Below, one piece after another: positions 20,300-31,178 of a stretch of DNA of 64,000 nt. Below the pieces are notes generated by a model, which saw nothing but the letters and a program-made list of their open reading frames with translations, was not told where the DNA came from and searched no databases. Made by a program: the position numbers and the translations under genes. The DNA comes from Falciphora oryzae (taxonomy: Eukaryota; Ascomycota; Sordariomycetes; Magnaporthales; Magnaporthaceae): NCBI GenBank assembly GCA_000733355.1, contig JNVV01000003.1:1995780-2059779 (forward strand), in the 5' to 3' direction. Each line of letters begins with the position of its first letter. The stretch's first letter is position 1.

Positions 20300-23164
20300 A
20301 TGTCGGGCCCTCAGGGAGGGGGTGATTCCAAGCTGTTCGCTCGAGTAAGCATCTTCAGTTTCTCTCCCTTTGTCCCTGTCTCCCTTGCGCTCGCGTTCCA
20401 GATTAGTGTATCTCTGCCCTTCCCATTCCACCGTCGCTGCTGTTGCCGTGCTTGCTCCACGTTGCACTTCTACATTCCGTATCACCGTCGGGCCCGCCGA
20501 CCGGACTGTCCCTCCGGACACCACTGTTACTGCCCCTCCGTGCTGCCAGGCGCTCGGCAGTCACGTCACGTCGCGCCACCGATCGACCCTTCGCGACACT
20601 CTGCGCCCAGCAGACGAACTTCGGTCAACACCCGACGGACGTCCCTCGTCGAAATACCCGTTTATCCCCCGAAAACCCTACAGACCATACCATATACACA
20701 CATAATCCTGTCTGCAATGATGTTTATGGCGTATCTGCCACCTCCGGGGACTCTGGGCTCACTCTATGGAACTCCGCAGGGCAAAGTCGCCGAGCTTCGC
20801 CTCGAGCTGAACAGCGGCGGAAAGAAGGACAAGAACTTCGCCACCAAAAAGATTGCGCTGAAGAAGATTGTCGCCAATATGACGATGAGCAATAACGACA
20901 TGGTCGCCTTGTTCCCGGATATAATCGGTTGCATGCACATCGAGAGTCTTGAGATAAAGAAGATGTAAGAGCCTACGAGGATCTGCAGGTCTAGTTGACG
21001 AGGAGGGTGCTGACGGCCGCCCGGGATGGCATCGACAGGTGCTTTCTCTTCCTGGTCAACTATGCCCGCATGCGCCCAGAGATTGCGATCAAGGCGATAC
21101 CAGTACTAGAGCATGTGCGTGAGCTCGGCCACCCCTATATTTGCCCAAAGTGGCATCGACAACGAGGACCACTCGGCCATACCCGGCGACTGACAAGATA
21201 CCCGAGGGACTAGGACATGGGAGACTCGAATCCATTGGTGCGCGCACTTGCGCTACGGACCATGTCTTACATCCACGTCCGCGAGTTTGTCGAGGCGACG
21301 GTTCCGCTCGTGAAGAGGCTCCTGAAAGATCCTGATCCCTATGTTCGGAAGACAGCGGCCTACTGCGTCGCTAAGCTTTACGATCATGACAGGCAGATGG
21401 TAGAGCAGTCGGACCTTATCGACAAGTTAAACTTGTTGCTGCGAGACGACAACCCGACCGTTGTTGCCAGCGCGCTGGCCGGCCTTATGGACATTTGGGA
21501 ACGGAGCGACGCGATCAAGTTGACTATAGACTACGGCAATGCGTCCAAAATGGTCGCCATCCTCCCGGACTGTTCAGAGTATGTTACGGATCGGCGTTTT
21601 CTGCTCTGCGGCATCTATGTGCCATTCCGCGAAATTCTGCTAACCGACATCTACGGTTGTTATCAGATGGGGGCAGACTTATATCCTAGAAGCACTCATG
21701 TCGTATGTGCCCGAGGACTCTGGAGAGGCGCTGCTCCTTGCAGAGAGGATCGCACCGCGCCTGTCGCATTCGAACTCGGCGGTCGTGCTCACATGCATAC
21801 GCGTGATCCTCTATCTGATGAACTATATCGCCGACCAGAAGCAGATCTCGGCCCTCTGCCGAAAGCTGTCGCCGCCCCTGGTCACCCTCCTTGCCAAGGG
21901 CCCCGAGGTGCAGTATCTAGCGCTGAGAAATGCGCTGCTGATCCTGCAACGACGGCCCGAGGTGCTGAGGAACGACATCAGGGTGTTCTTCTGCAAGTAC
22001 AACGATCCCATCTACGTCAAGGTCACCAAGCTGGAGCTCATCTTCATGCTCGCCAATGAGAAGAACATCGGCGAGGTGTTGACCGAGTTGCGCGAGTACG
22101 CCACCGAGATCGACGTGCACTTTGTGCGTAAGGCGGTCCGTGCCATCGGCAAGCTGGCTATCAAGATCGAGCCCGCAGCTCCGCGATGCATCGATTTGCT
22201 GCTTGAGCTAGTGGCGACCAAGGTGACATACATCGTACAGGAGGCCACGGTGGTGATCCGCAACATCTTCCGCAAGTACCCCAACCAGTACGAGTCCATT
22301 ATCGGCACGCTCTGCGAGCACCTCGACTCACTAGACGAGCCCGAGGCAAAGGCGGCCATGGTATGGGTCATTGGGCAGTACGCGTCGCGCATCGAGAATA
22401 GCGATGCACTACTCGAAGACTTCTTGTACTCATTCGCCGACGAACCGGTTGAGGTTCAGCTGGCCCTTCTCACAGCGACTGTCAAGCTTTTCATCCAGCG
22501 GCCTACAAAGGGCCAAGAGCTTGTGCCTAAGGTGCTGAAGTGGGCGACTGAGGAGACGGACAATCCAGACTTGCGCGATCGTGCCTACATGTACTGGCGG
22601 CTCCTGTCGACAGATATGGCCATGGCCAAGCGTATCGTCATGGGCGACAAGCCGGCTATTACAGCCGAGTCGGAGCGACTGGACCCGGCTACGCTCGAGG
22701 AGATGTGCCTCAACGTCGGAACGCTTGCCACTGTCTACCTGAAGCCAGTGCAGACCGTCTTCCGCTCTGCTAGGTCTCGGCGCCTGGCCGACTCGCCGGC
22801 GCTGCAGCGGCACCTCCTGCCTGCCGGCTCTGGACCCCTGGCCCCGCCAGCCGTCTACGAGACCAATAAGAGCCTCAGCATGCTGGGACGGGGCGGGCAG
22901 CCGTCCGATATCGACCCGCGGCAGCGAGCAGCTGGGGCAGCGGCAGCTCCGCCGGCCGGCAACCTTGCGCAAGCCGTCAGCGACGCGGACGCGTACTTTG
23001 CCGGGGTCGGAGCGCAGGCCATGGCGAACCTGCAGGTGGTGGAGCAGGACTCGTTCGGTGGCGCGGGTGGAGTCGAGGGCGGCTATGTGGTCAACCAGTA
23101 CGCGCCGCAGACGGCGCTGCAGCCTGACCAGGGGGGCCAGAATGGGGATCTGCTCATGCTCTGA
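20300..23164 (+). CDS. AP-1 (or AP-2) complex beta subunit, beta-adaptin
   Basis: Five exons: 20300-20344, 20780-20964, 21039-21114, 21214-21578 and 21667-23164; 722 aa, close to the length of yeast beta-adaptins. Intron 1 is long (435 bp) and sits 15 codons after the ATG; the others are 74-99 bp. The whole first 580 residues are Adaptin_N HEAT-like repeats: KKIALKKIVANMTM, CFLFLVNYARMRPEIA, DSNPLVRALALRTMSYI and PYVRKTAAYCVAKLYD. A hinge rich in Ala/Pro/Gly follows, and the protein ends without a large ear domain. It is part of a heterotetrameric clathrin adaptor that sorts cargo at trans-Golgi/endosomes (AP-1) or the plasma membrane (AP-2). AP-1 is favoured, but the sequence alone does not settle it. 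Confidence 0.92.
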
Positions 23165-23896
23165 TGGGAACCTTGTACCTCTTGCTCCCATTCTATGGTA
23201 CACAGCTTGGATCCTCCAGAGCTTGTTTGTTCGCTTGTATACCATGTCGCGAAGTAACGCTTCACATCCATAGTATCTTTGTATCTAGTGCCCCTGTTAA
23301 TGCTCTCCGGCCGTGTGTGACATGGAGATTGATATAGAAACACTTCCCAAATCGGGCTCATTTCAGGTTGGCTCGAGTCCGCCGAGTCGGTAGTTCTAGG
23401 CCGCACGGCATGAGCAGTCGTGTCGCTCTGTGTTGCGATAAAGGTGTACTGTGTGACAATCCTGTCCCGGCATTAGGCATTGGTGCCATCCCGTATCATT
23501 CAGTAATTCTTCCTTCTTCACCACTTCCCTTCTTTCTCCCCTTCTTCTTCCCTTTCGTTCCCCCTTTCTCCTTGAGCTTTCCACTATTGATAGCTTTGAA
23601 CGCTTGATGCAAATCTCTAGCATGTGGTAAATGAGGAATACTCGTTGGCAAGATTCTAGACGCCAATAGCTATCCCCATAGCCATATAGCGTGCCGAAGC
23701 TATTATTCAATGCCGTTGATCACCTCCTTGGACTCCTTTGGTCAAAACATCATGAGATCTGGAAGCCTCTAAAACGAAGTCTCATCAAGGGTCCCATGAT
23801 ACCCGCTGTTGCCCGCGGCCATCTCTCTAATGGTCTCACGTTTTTGGCTTGATATTCCTCAGAGTCCGTAGTCCCAACCTCGAAGCAGCGTTTTCT
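23165..23896. other. Intergenic
   Basis: Convergent 3' flanks. A pyrimidine-rich tract (C/T) runs about 23510-23580. No gene is supported. Confidence 0.5.
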
Positions 23897-24541
23897 TCAT
23901 ATAAAAGACACAACTGAGAATCTCACCATACTCCCCAACACCATTGCAACTGCAACCCAGATGGCTGCCGCGGCTAGCCCCTTATCGTGCTGCCAACGAA
24001 GCCCGGAAGTAGCGCCATTAGTTTGTAACGACGAGGCGACCTTTTTCGTGGCCGAGGCGGACACGACGAACAGGGCCGTTGGGCCAGTCCTAACGGTGCC
24101 GACCGAGGAGTGGTGGTCGAGGCCGAGGGACGCAACTTCCCCCTTGTCGTGCGCTACTATAGTGGTCGTCAGAGTGGCCGTGGAGGCGGTGGCGGCAGTG
24201 ATCACCACAGTGCCAGTGATGACCTCCTCACCGCCTTCTCCCTGCCGATGATGCTGTTGCCCTTGTTTCTGTCCAGCAGCATCCTCGTCCACGGCATCGG
24301 GGATGCCGCCCCCGCCCTTGCGGCTAGCATGGGGCACCACGCTGCGCAGCGGCTCCCGCATGACCGTCACCTTGCCGTCCTTGGTGTAGCTCATCGTGGT
24401 GGTCTGCTTGCGCGGTTCGGCCACAGCCATAACGTTTGCGACGATGCGGATAGACGACGAGGACTCGGCGAGCGCCGCGGCGACCGGGGCGCAGGGGACT
24501 AGCAGGGCACCCAGTGCTGCCCGGAGATGCGGGCTTCTCAT
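23897..24541 (-). CDS. Putative secreted GPI-anchored protein, unknown function
   Basis: Single-exon frame of 214 aa from the ATG at 24541. The N-terminus is a plausible signal peptide: short basic start MRSPHLR, hydrophobic core ALGALLVPCAPVAAALA, then Glu/Ser. The body is rich in Thr, Ser, Ala and Gly (VVITAATASTATLTTTIVAH) with no clear domain and almost no Cys. The end is a hydrophobic stretch preceded by small residues (KGLAAAAIWVAVAMVLGSM...VSFI), the form of a GPI attachment signal or a tail anchor. The frame continues 25 residues upstream to 24616 without an ATG. Such proteins sit in the fungal cell wall or membrane, but that is inference and no family was recognised. An unrelated or spurious frame cannot be excluded. 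Confidence 0.5.
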   Translation of the reverse strand: MRSPHLRAALGALLVPCAPVAAALAESSSSIRIVANVMAVAEPRKQTTTMSYTKDGKVTVMREPLRSVVPHASRKGGGGIPDAVDEDAAGQKQGQQHHRQGEGGEEVITGTVVITAATASTATLTTTIVAHDKGEVASLGLDHHSSVGTVRTGPTALFVVSASATKKVASSLQTNGATSGLRWQHDKGLAAAAIWVAVAMVLGSMVRFSVVSFI

Positions 24542-27500
24542 GTTGGACTGGTTTTCCTTTTCTTTGAAAAGTTTGTGGGTTGAGAAAAGGAGTACCTCCA
24601 ACTCCGTGCCTATCACATTGTTACAGACAGGCCTTGGGCGAAAGGCATGCGCAGCTTTATTAAATACGAATCAATATCAAAGCCCACGGTCTGTGGCATA
24701 TGCTCCCTCTCCTCCCACGGTGATACTCAGGCGTGGGCAAATGTGTAATGTTTGCGGCAAGCTCGTAGGACGTGTACCGGCATCAGTGCCATGTCACCGT
24801 CTGAGGAAGGAAGTTGGTGGCCGTGATGCCCTCTTTGCCGAGTGAACCGAGTGACAGCTTGCTCTTGGGTGCTACCTTATGCCCGCCACGACTTCTCCTC
24901 AGAACCAACGGTTGGCTGGATACGCGGAACCCGGTAAACGGCCACTGAACAAGCCGTGATAGGCCGGGCAGAGACTGATCGGCGCTTCCCCGTCGCTTAC
25001 CTCTCGTCTAAAGGTAACCGTTGGAGATACGTAGGGCAGAGGAGTTTGGATACTAGGTGAGGACTGATCATTTTCGGAATGACCACAAGTATCATACGAC
25101 CGAGATTCTCCTGTAGGCCCCGAGAGATTACCCGCGGCAAGACTTGAGGCCTTGACAAGCGCTAACAAGCGAGACTAGGTGTGGTTTGTGAGGCTGGCCG
25201 AACCCGCGTATCAAGTGCTAGGAATGCAAACGGATCGGATGGCACGCCGCTAGCCAGTTCATGACTTGCCTTAGCGAGGCAAGCAGAAGACAGCGCATAC
25301 GTATGTTGACAGGCATAAACGGCTACTGGGACAATACGGTGTGGGAGTGGAGTTTGGCTGAGTTGTCTATTTGTATTTGTTATTTGGAATTTGGAATCAC
25401 CAACAAATGCGAGGCGCAGGAAACGGAAGAGGAACATGATGACGAACCTGATCCAATCTTGATGCTGAATGAAGATCGCTTTCGTTCCACAACGTAAACA
25501 AAGACCCGCATCCATTAGGTATCAGGGGGGAAAAAAAAAAGGGAAAAAAAAAAGGGAAAAAAAAAGGGAAAGGGCTGGAGGAGAAGCGGTCTGAGTCGGG
25601 GATGTAGCCATCGCAAGCCTCATTAGTGATCTAAACGAGTTGCCGCCAGCCAGCTGCCACGAACCACAGACGGCTACCGGCCTGTCGGGAGGAGGTTCCC
25701 GTCGAGGAGAATGGAGCCCACCCATGAGCCAAATATCCCTCGGGCGCACAAACAAACCGGCCCAGACCCCTCGCAATCCACCTGCTCGCTGAGCGAGCTC
25801 CTCCATTCCCCCGCCGCTGGCCTGGACACCCGCCAGCGGTGATACGCGTCGTGCAGTGTGGGCCCTCGGGAATCCTCTCCACCTCTTTGTGCAGGTATAC
25901 GCAAGTCTTTCCCTCACACCGAGGCGGAGTTCGGACCCGGTACAGGGGAGGGTTGAAGGTTGAACTACGAGATGCGGGCCTGCACGGGAAAACGGGGAGA
26001 GGAAAAAGGAAAAGCAGGGAGGAAAGTGGAGAGAGGAACATCGACAGTTGGATGGCGGGGTCGGAGGTTCTGTCTAGAAGCTATCCCATCTTCTTCCGGG
26101 CTAGTGGATGGTGGCTATACATTATTTGCATCCAGCACGCCTCAGCCGGCATGCGAGCTCCATCGAGACTAGAGGCTAGGAGGCTGTGTGTTGTGCTGGC
26201 ACGCGCTGCACTCGCTGCACCGCTTGGGATACCCCAGCTTTTCCACGTCTTGGCTCCTGCCAGTGACGGGCAGACGTGGACGGGTTTGATCGTCTTTGGC
26301 CAATTCCAGTGTTTCCCTGGGGGCTGTGCTTATCGGCCGGTCGTTTGTTGCGATAGCTCGCTAGGGGCGATCCATGGCGTCACTGAAACCGCATGTCCTG
26401 TCCCCAGCGTTCCCGCCAAACGACCGCATGCGCCGCGCGTTCGCCGGGCTGTTGTCGACTCAGTTTGGTGCAGCTTAGAGTTGTCAACCGCTCACCTCAC
26501 GCTTACACACGGCACTGCACGTGGCAGGGAAGGAAAAGGTGGAAGATCAAGAAAAAAAAAAAAGATAAAAAAACGTCCCAGCCCCAGCCACAAAGCATTA
26601 GCGTGGTTCCTGACCCCCGGTTCGGGGTGGCGGTCTGTTCGTCTGGAGGTCCACCGACAGACATCAATGTCGGTCGTTCCCCAGCTCCATCCATCGCGAC
26701 CTGAGTGGTCGTACCAGCAGCCGCGCATGTTGCTGCCAGAACAACCTGGAACCCCACCGCGCCGCTGGGGAAACCGCGCGTGGGAGGAGCGGGGAGGAGC
26801 GGCCTGAAGGCGCAGGGGAATCGAGTGCAGAGCGCTGGAAAATGCCCGTGTCCCCTCCACTTCCTCCACTGGGCGAGGTAGGCACAAGGCAACTTCCCGG
26901 CTTGGATGCTGGGCTACCCCTGCTGTCCTGGGCGGCCAATTTGATGAAAGATCTCCGCAAATCCTGGAGGTGCGCTTCTTTCTGGTCGGGTTGCTGCCGG
27001 GGCTACCACTTGGGCAATTGAGCCCAACGCCTGCCTGCCTGTCTGTCTGAGTCTCCAGCTTGCCTGGCCCGTTTTGCTGGTCCTTGAAGTTAGCAACGAG
27101 ATTCCAGTCTAAAACCACCACCAGACCTGGACCTGCACGCTGTGGCGGCACCCAGCACTGCACCTGCCCATTGGATTCCTCGCGTCCTCCTTCCATTGGT
27201 GCAAGGTGCTTTAGTCAATGCCTGCGCCCTGACTGGGGTAAGCAACCGGTTCCAACTCGCTGGTTGCGCAGTCATCATCATCCATCCATCACCAACACCC
27301 AGCCCTTCATCCTCCGCAGCCATTTTTGGAGAAACAGGAAATCAATACATCGCTTCGCCTCGTCCCAAGTCCAAGACCCTGGGTTTTTGCTGCGACTCTT
27401 TGACTGCGTAACTCCGTCCCCCTCACCCACTCCCCACATCGGAAAACCCCTGGGTGTGCCTGTCTCTCTTTTAATTATCATTTTTTTTTTCTCTGTTTCT

Positions 27501-27932
27501 CGTTGTCAAACCCCCGGCATCCTGCATATTGCCCGTACACCATCGACCAATACACCGTCCGAATCTATCCTTCAATCAGGTCGGCCGGCCACAAACGCGG
27601 GAAAAGGGGCGTTTCCCAAAACAGCACAAAGATCGGAGCGCTTCAAGGGGACGCAGAGGGTCGTCTGAAATCTTGTGGCCAACACCTCGCTAAGCTCTCT
27701 GGCCAAGCAGAGTCCGCCGGGCCTCGACGCTGTCCTGTCCCAACCCCGATTGCCGCGCATCAATCCTCTTTGGCTTCCCACGGCAGCCACCCGATTTCTC
27801 TCTGCTGGCGACGGCTAAGGAAGGCAGGAAAGAAGGCTTCGGCAGGACCGCGCTCGACCGCAACCTCGTTTCCCGAGGATTTGAATAGCCCCAAGGACTC
27901 CGGTAGAGAGACTTTTACTTCCCTGCGACGTC
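24542..27932. other. Long gene-poor stretch (3.4 kb)
   Basis: The largest interval without a supported gene. It contains a repeating G3/A9-10 tract (25525-25570), further A-runs near 26550, a T-run and pyrimidine-rich sequence near 27420-27495, and overlapping open frames on both strands that lack ATG starts and domain content. The 3' part is presumably the promoter and leader of the ubiquitin-fold gene. A short or multi-exon lineage-specific gene could be hidden here. Confidence 0.45.
25525..25570 (+). repeat. Alternating G3/A9-10 tract
   Basis: Four G-runs separated by A-runs of 10, 10 and 9 bases, giving a 12-13 base unit. It is a low-complexity microsatellite-like element and lies outside any supported gene. 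Confidence 0.85.
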
Positions 27933-28747
27933 ATGGCTGAGCAGGCAACGACCAAGCCGGCGACCGTCGACCAGAATCCAGTGACCGAGACACCCGACGC
28001 CGCCGCTCACCCACAACAACCAACTACCACTGGTGCCGCCAACGCACCAGGGCCCTCGATTCCCGCGGCGGTCATGGCGGACGATGATGGAAACAACAAA
28101 TCGGCCGCGGCACCATCCGCGGCGGCCAAGGGCAAGGGCAAGGAGACAGCAGATGCTGGGAGGAGGGACTCGCTTTCGATAGACAGGCCTGATGACGCCG
28201 GCGCCGCCGGCGCCTCCTCGGCACCAGCGAATCCCACGTGCAACATCACGCTCCTGCTCCCCACGGGCGCGCGACACCCCTACAAAATCGACGAGCGGTA
28301 CCTCTCCAAGCGCAACGTCGAGATCCCCGAGCTGACCGAAGACGGCAAGGCGGACCCGTTCAGCATCAGTGTCTATAAACTCAAGGAGCTGATACTTCTC
28401 GAGTGGCGCGAGGAGTGGGAGGGAAAGCCGGCCAGTCCGACGAGCATACGCCTGATCCACTTTGGAAAGCTATTGGATGACAAGGAGCAGCTGAAAAGTA
28501 AGCTTTTCCTTCGTTGACTTCGACCCTACCGAGCACCCTCTCCAGGATCGATAGCGTCTTGCGGCTGCATGGTTTACTGACCCAACCCCTTCCAACAGAG
28601 TACCAATTCAGCTCCGAGGCGCCAAATGTCATCCACATGTCTGTCCGGCCCGCCGAGATGATGGAAGAAGAAGAGGGCGCCAAGAGCAAGACACCTGGTT
28701 CCGGCGGTAGAACACAGGGAAGCGGCAACTGCTGTGTCATTCTATGA
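27933..28747 (+). CDS. Membrane-anchored ubiquitin-fold (UBL3/MUB-like) protein with CaaX end
   Basis: Two exons, 27933-28497 and 28599-28747, 237 aa; intron 101 bp with a TTACTGAC branch site. An Ala/Pro/Gly-rich disordered N-terminus of about 105 residues precedes a ubiquitin-like fold. The fold has CNITLLLPTGARHPYKIDERYL, then VYKLKELILLEWREEWEGKP, then IRLIHFGKLLDDKEQLKKYQ and VIHMSVRPAEM. This is the Rad60-SLD_2/UBL3 arrangement by family knowledge. There is no C-terminal diglycine; the protein ends NCCVIL. CVIL fits a CaaX box whose terminal Leu favours geranylgeranylation, and the adjacent Cys could be palmitoylated. Proteins of this kind act as prenylated docking or sorting factors at membranes. 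The precise role here is inferred. Confidence 0.85.
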
Positions 28748-29889
28748 GTGCCATCGCGGGATAAACAAGCTCTTCCTATCGCTCCATTCAGCCTTGTCGG
28801 AGCTGTCTGTCCCTGGTCGATACGAGCAGCAATAGCGCCACTTCCTATCCACTCCGATTCAACCGCATATATCTTGTCCTTCTCTTCTTCCCCTTCTATC
28901 TCTCTTCGTCGAAACACACACCACTGGACACGCCGCGATCGATCAATCCCTGGGAGACTGCGCGTGTCCACTCATCGCCCAACAGACAAACGCAGCGCCT
29001 AAATGTCATTTTTTTATCGAAGCATCGTAAAGAGCGGCTAGCGAAAGGACTGGGGTGGCGGAAGATTGCAACACCCAGTCCAGTCCAAACACCCCACGGC
29101 CAGGAGAGTTCAGAGATGGACTTCCGGTTACTTACTTTGCATACCTTTCTATTCCTTTCTCTTAGGCACCATGACTTCTGTGTTTCCTTGGTTTATTGCA
29201 TATTACTTCACAACGAGGTTTCTTTTCGGGGAGGTTTGTCGCAGTTATAGTTCTTCCTTTTCCACCCAGCTTCGTTCTTTGTGACAAAGACTTTACTTTC
29301 CACACCTACCCTTGAGTATTGTCTATGATGGGATTTTATTGTTTTGGTGTATCGGCGCATCTCTGTCGTGCTTTTTCTCTGTTCTCTTTGCACTGATCCA
29401 TTTTGCACTGATGTTGCCTGTACCCCCCTAGCTACCAATACCGTTCCACAACAGTTCATCACCCAAATAGCGAGAGGACATGGGACAAAGTAGATATCGT
29501 CCATGACCGGATAGAATGTCCTTAATTCTTGGAATGCGCCTTTGACTGGGTCTATGTTGTGAGGCTTCGTGACCATGGTGACCCGGATCCCCTTGATCTG
29601 ATATCTTCTAACGACGATCGATCTAAATGGTATATTGTACACACCGAGGGGACCTTGGCATGTCATTTGCATGTCGGCTGTTATGGGCCCCAAGCCGTGG
29701 TCTATGCCGCCAGCAACTATGCTCCCAGCCACATCTTCATTGGATCTCGAAGCAGGCGAACGGGCCGGCCTTCTGCCCAGTTATCGTCCGTCGTGATTTC
29801 ATGACCGACGGCTCACTAACAACTCTCGAGGCAAAAGAAGACACCCACCAGACCAAACACCTACGATCCTCCTTCCAACCACTGCTAGC
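28748..29889. other. Convergent intergenic region
   Basis: About 1.1 kb between the 3' ends of the ubiquitin-fold and ump1 genes. A minus-strand open frame at 29208-29732 has no ATG start and no recognisable domain. The sequence is less GC-rich than the flanking exons. Confidence 0.5.
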
Positions 29890-30498
29890 TCAGATCTTCA
29901 GCTTCCTCTCCATCTCGTCGTGAATGCCGGCCACGGGCAGGGTGGCCTCGTTGGTGAAGACGTCCTCCCAGGCGATGGTGGTGTCGCGGCCCCTCAGTAT
30001 GTCCTCGTGAACACTCGGCTGGGCGCCGCCCAGGGCCAGGGGCCTCCACTCGCCCCCGCGCGCGATCTTGAGCTCCATCTCGCGGCGGATGGGCTCGGCC
30101 ATGCCGAAGGTGCGGCGCAGCATCTCCATGCGCAGCTGGTGCTGCGTCGCCTCCCAGGCCTTGAGGCGGGCCTCGAGCGGGTGGGCGCTGGTCGTTTGGG
30201 GGACGGAGGTGGCGGAGGAGGATGAGGGGAGGGCGGAGAAGGCGGACGGGCCGACGCCGGCGCGGAGAGTGTCGTGCAAGCCCGGGGCCGAGGGGGCGCC
30301 CTTGCTGCGCTCGCCGATGTGGCTGAAGGTGCTGCTGTGCGCGTCGGCGGGGACGATGCGGAGGGACTGGGGGATGGTTAGTTAGTATGTGTGATTCTAG
30401 ATGCTCAAGGAACTGAGCTGGAGGGTCGGCAAGGCGCGCGGGGAGGTTGGTGACGGCATGTCCTGGCAGGGCGGAGTTGAGGGGGGCACTGTTACCAT
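29890..30498 (-). CDS. ump1: Proteasome maturation factor Ump1/POMP
   Basis: Two coding exons: 30496-30498 (the ATG alone) and 29890-30366; 159 aa. The 129 bp intron has donor GTAACA, a perfect TACTAAC branch site and acceptor CCCCCAG. The downstream frame has a stop just upstream of the acceptor and no ATG before the conserved N-terminus SLRIVPADAHSSTFSHIG, so the Met must come from another exon. The nearest ATG followed directly by GT supplies it in phase. The C-terminal half carries family motifs: HPLEARLKAWEATQHQLRM, RRTFGMAEPIRREMELKI and HEDILRGRDTTIAWEDVF. Ump1 is the short-lived chaperone of 20S proteasome half-mer assembly in cytosol and nucleus. Exon 2 is near certain; exon 1 is strongly inferred. 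Confidence 0.9.
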
Positions 30499-31178
30499 CT
30501 TGAATAGCGGGCGGGAAGCTCCCCTGTCTATCGACAACGACGCACGGAGGGGAAGGGTTGGATGGTATACTCGATCGCACAGCAGCTAAGAGGACCGGTC
30601 GGTGCTGTTCTTCGTTGGAGAGAGAGTGGATCGTGCGTGGGTGACGGTGGTTGTCGTGGGCGAGGCCAAACCGGTGAAGTGACGATTTGGGTGCTGCTGG
30701 CTGGAGCTCCGACGGACGCCGCACTCCAGAGGCAGCCTCGCGTTCGTCAGCTTGCCTGTGGAGGTACAACGGTGCCTTGCTGAGCTGGGTCACGTGCTTA
30801 GCACGTGTCAGTGATGGGGTGCTCGTAGAGCAATCCAACCCGGTTTTCGGTTATCGGGTAGATATCAGATGTTTGAGCGGACAGTTAGAACTAGGAGATT
30901 AGCTCTACGTTTGAAAATATTGGCGCCGTATGGTTTATCATTTTCAAATTCGAAGGCTCTGTCTTTCATGGCTGTCCGGCCCGCCAGCATGAAGCGCATT
31001 GTGGGGAACGTCGAGGCCCCCACCAACGTTCCCGCCGTCCGGTACCCCAGAGCACAATTGTCTTATAGAGTCATAAAAGAAAGCTCTGAAAGATGAACAT
31101 GAGAGTGAGCCAGAATCGCACCGTTGTTGGCTTCGTTTTTCCACAAACAAATCATAGAGTCTCTTCCAGGCTCAGAGG
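30499..31178. other. Shared divergent upstream region
   Basis: About 680 bp between divergent ump1 and the ABC ATPase gene. No supported gene. It should hold both promoters. I see no convincing proteasome-associated control element. Confidence 0.45.

Noticed and set aside
25839..26807. 322-residue plus-strand frame in the gene-poor region
   Set aside because: Begins at GTG, internal Met codons give no domain, and the frame runs through A-rich low-complexity sequence.
29208..29732. 174-residue minus-strand frame between two convergent genes
   Set aside because: Starts at GTG, no family resemblance, and lies where 3' UTRs are expected.
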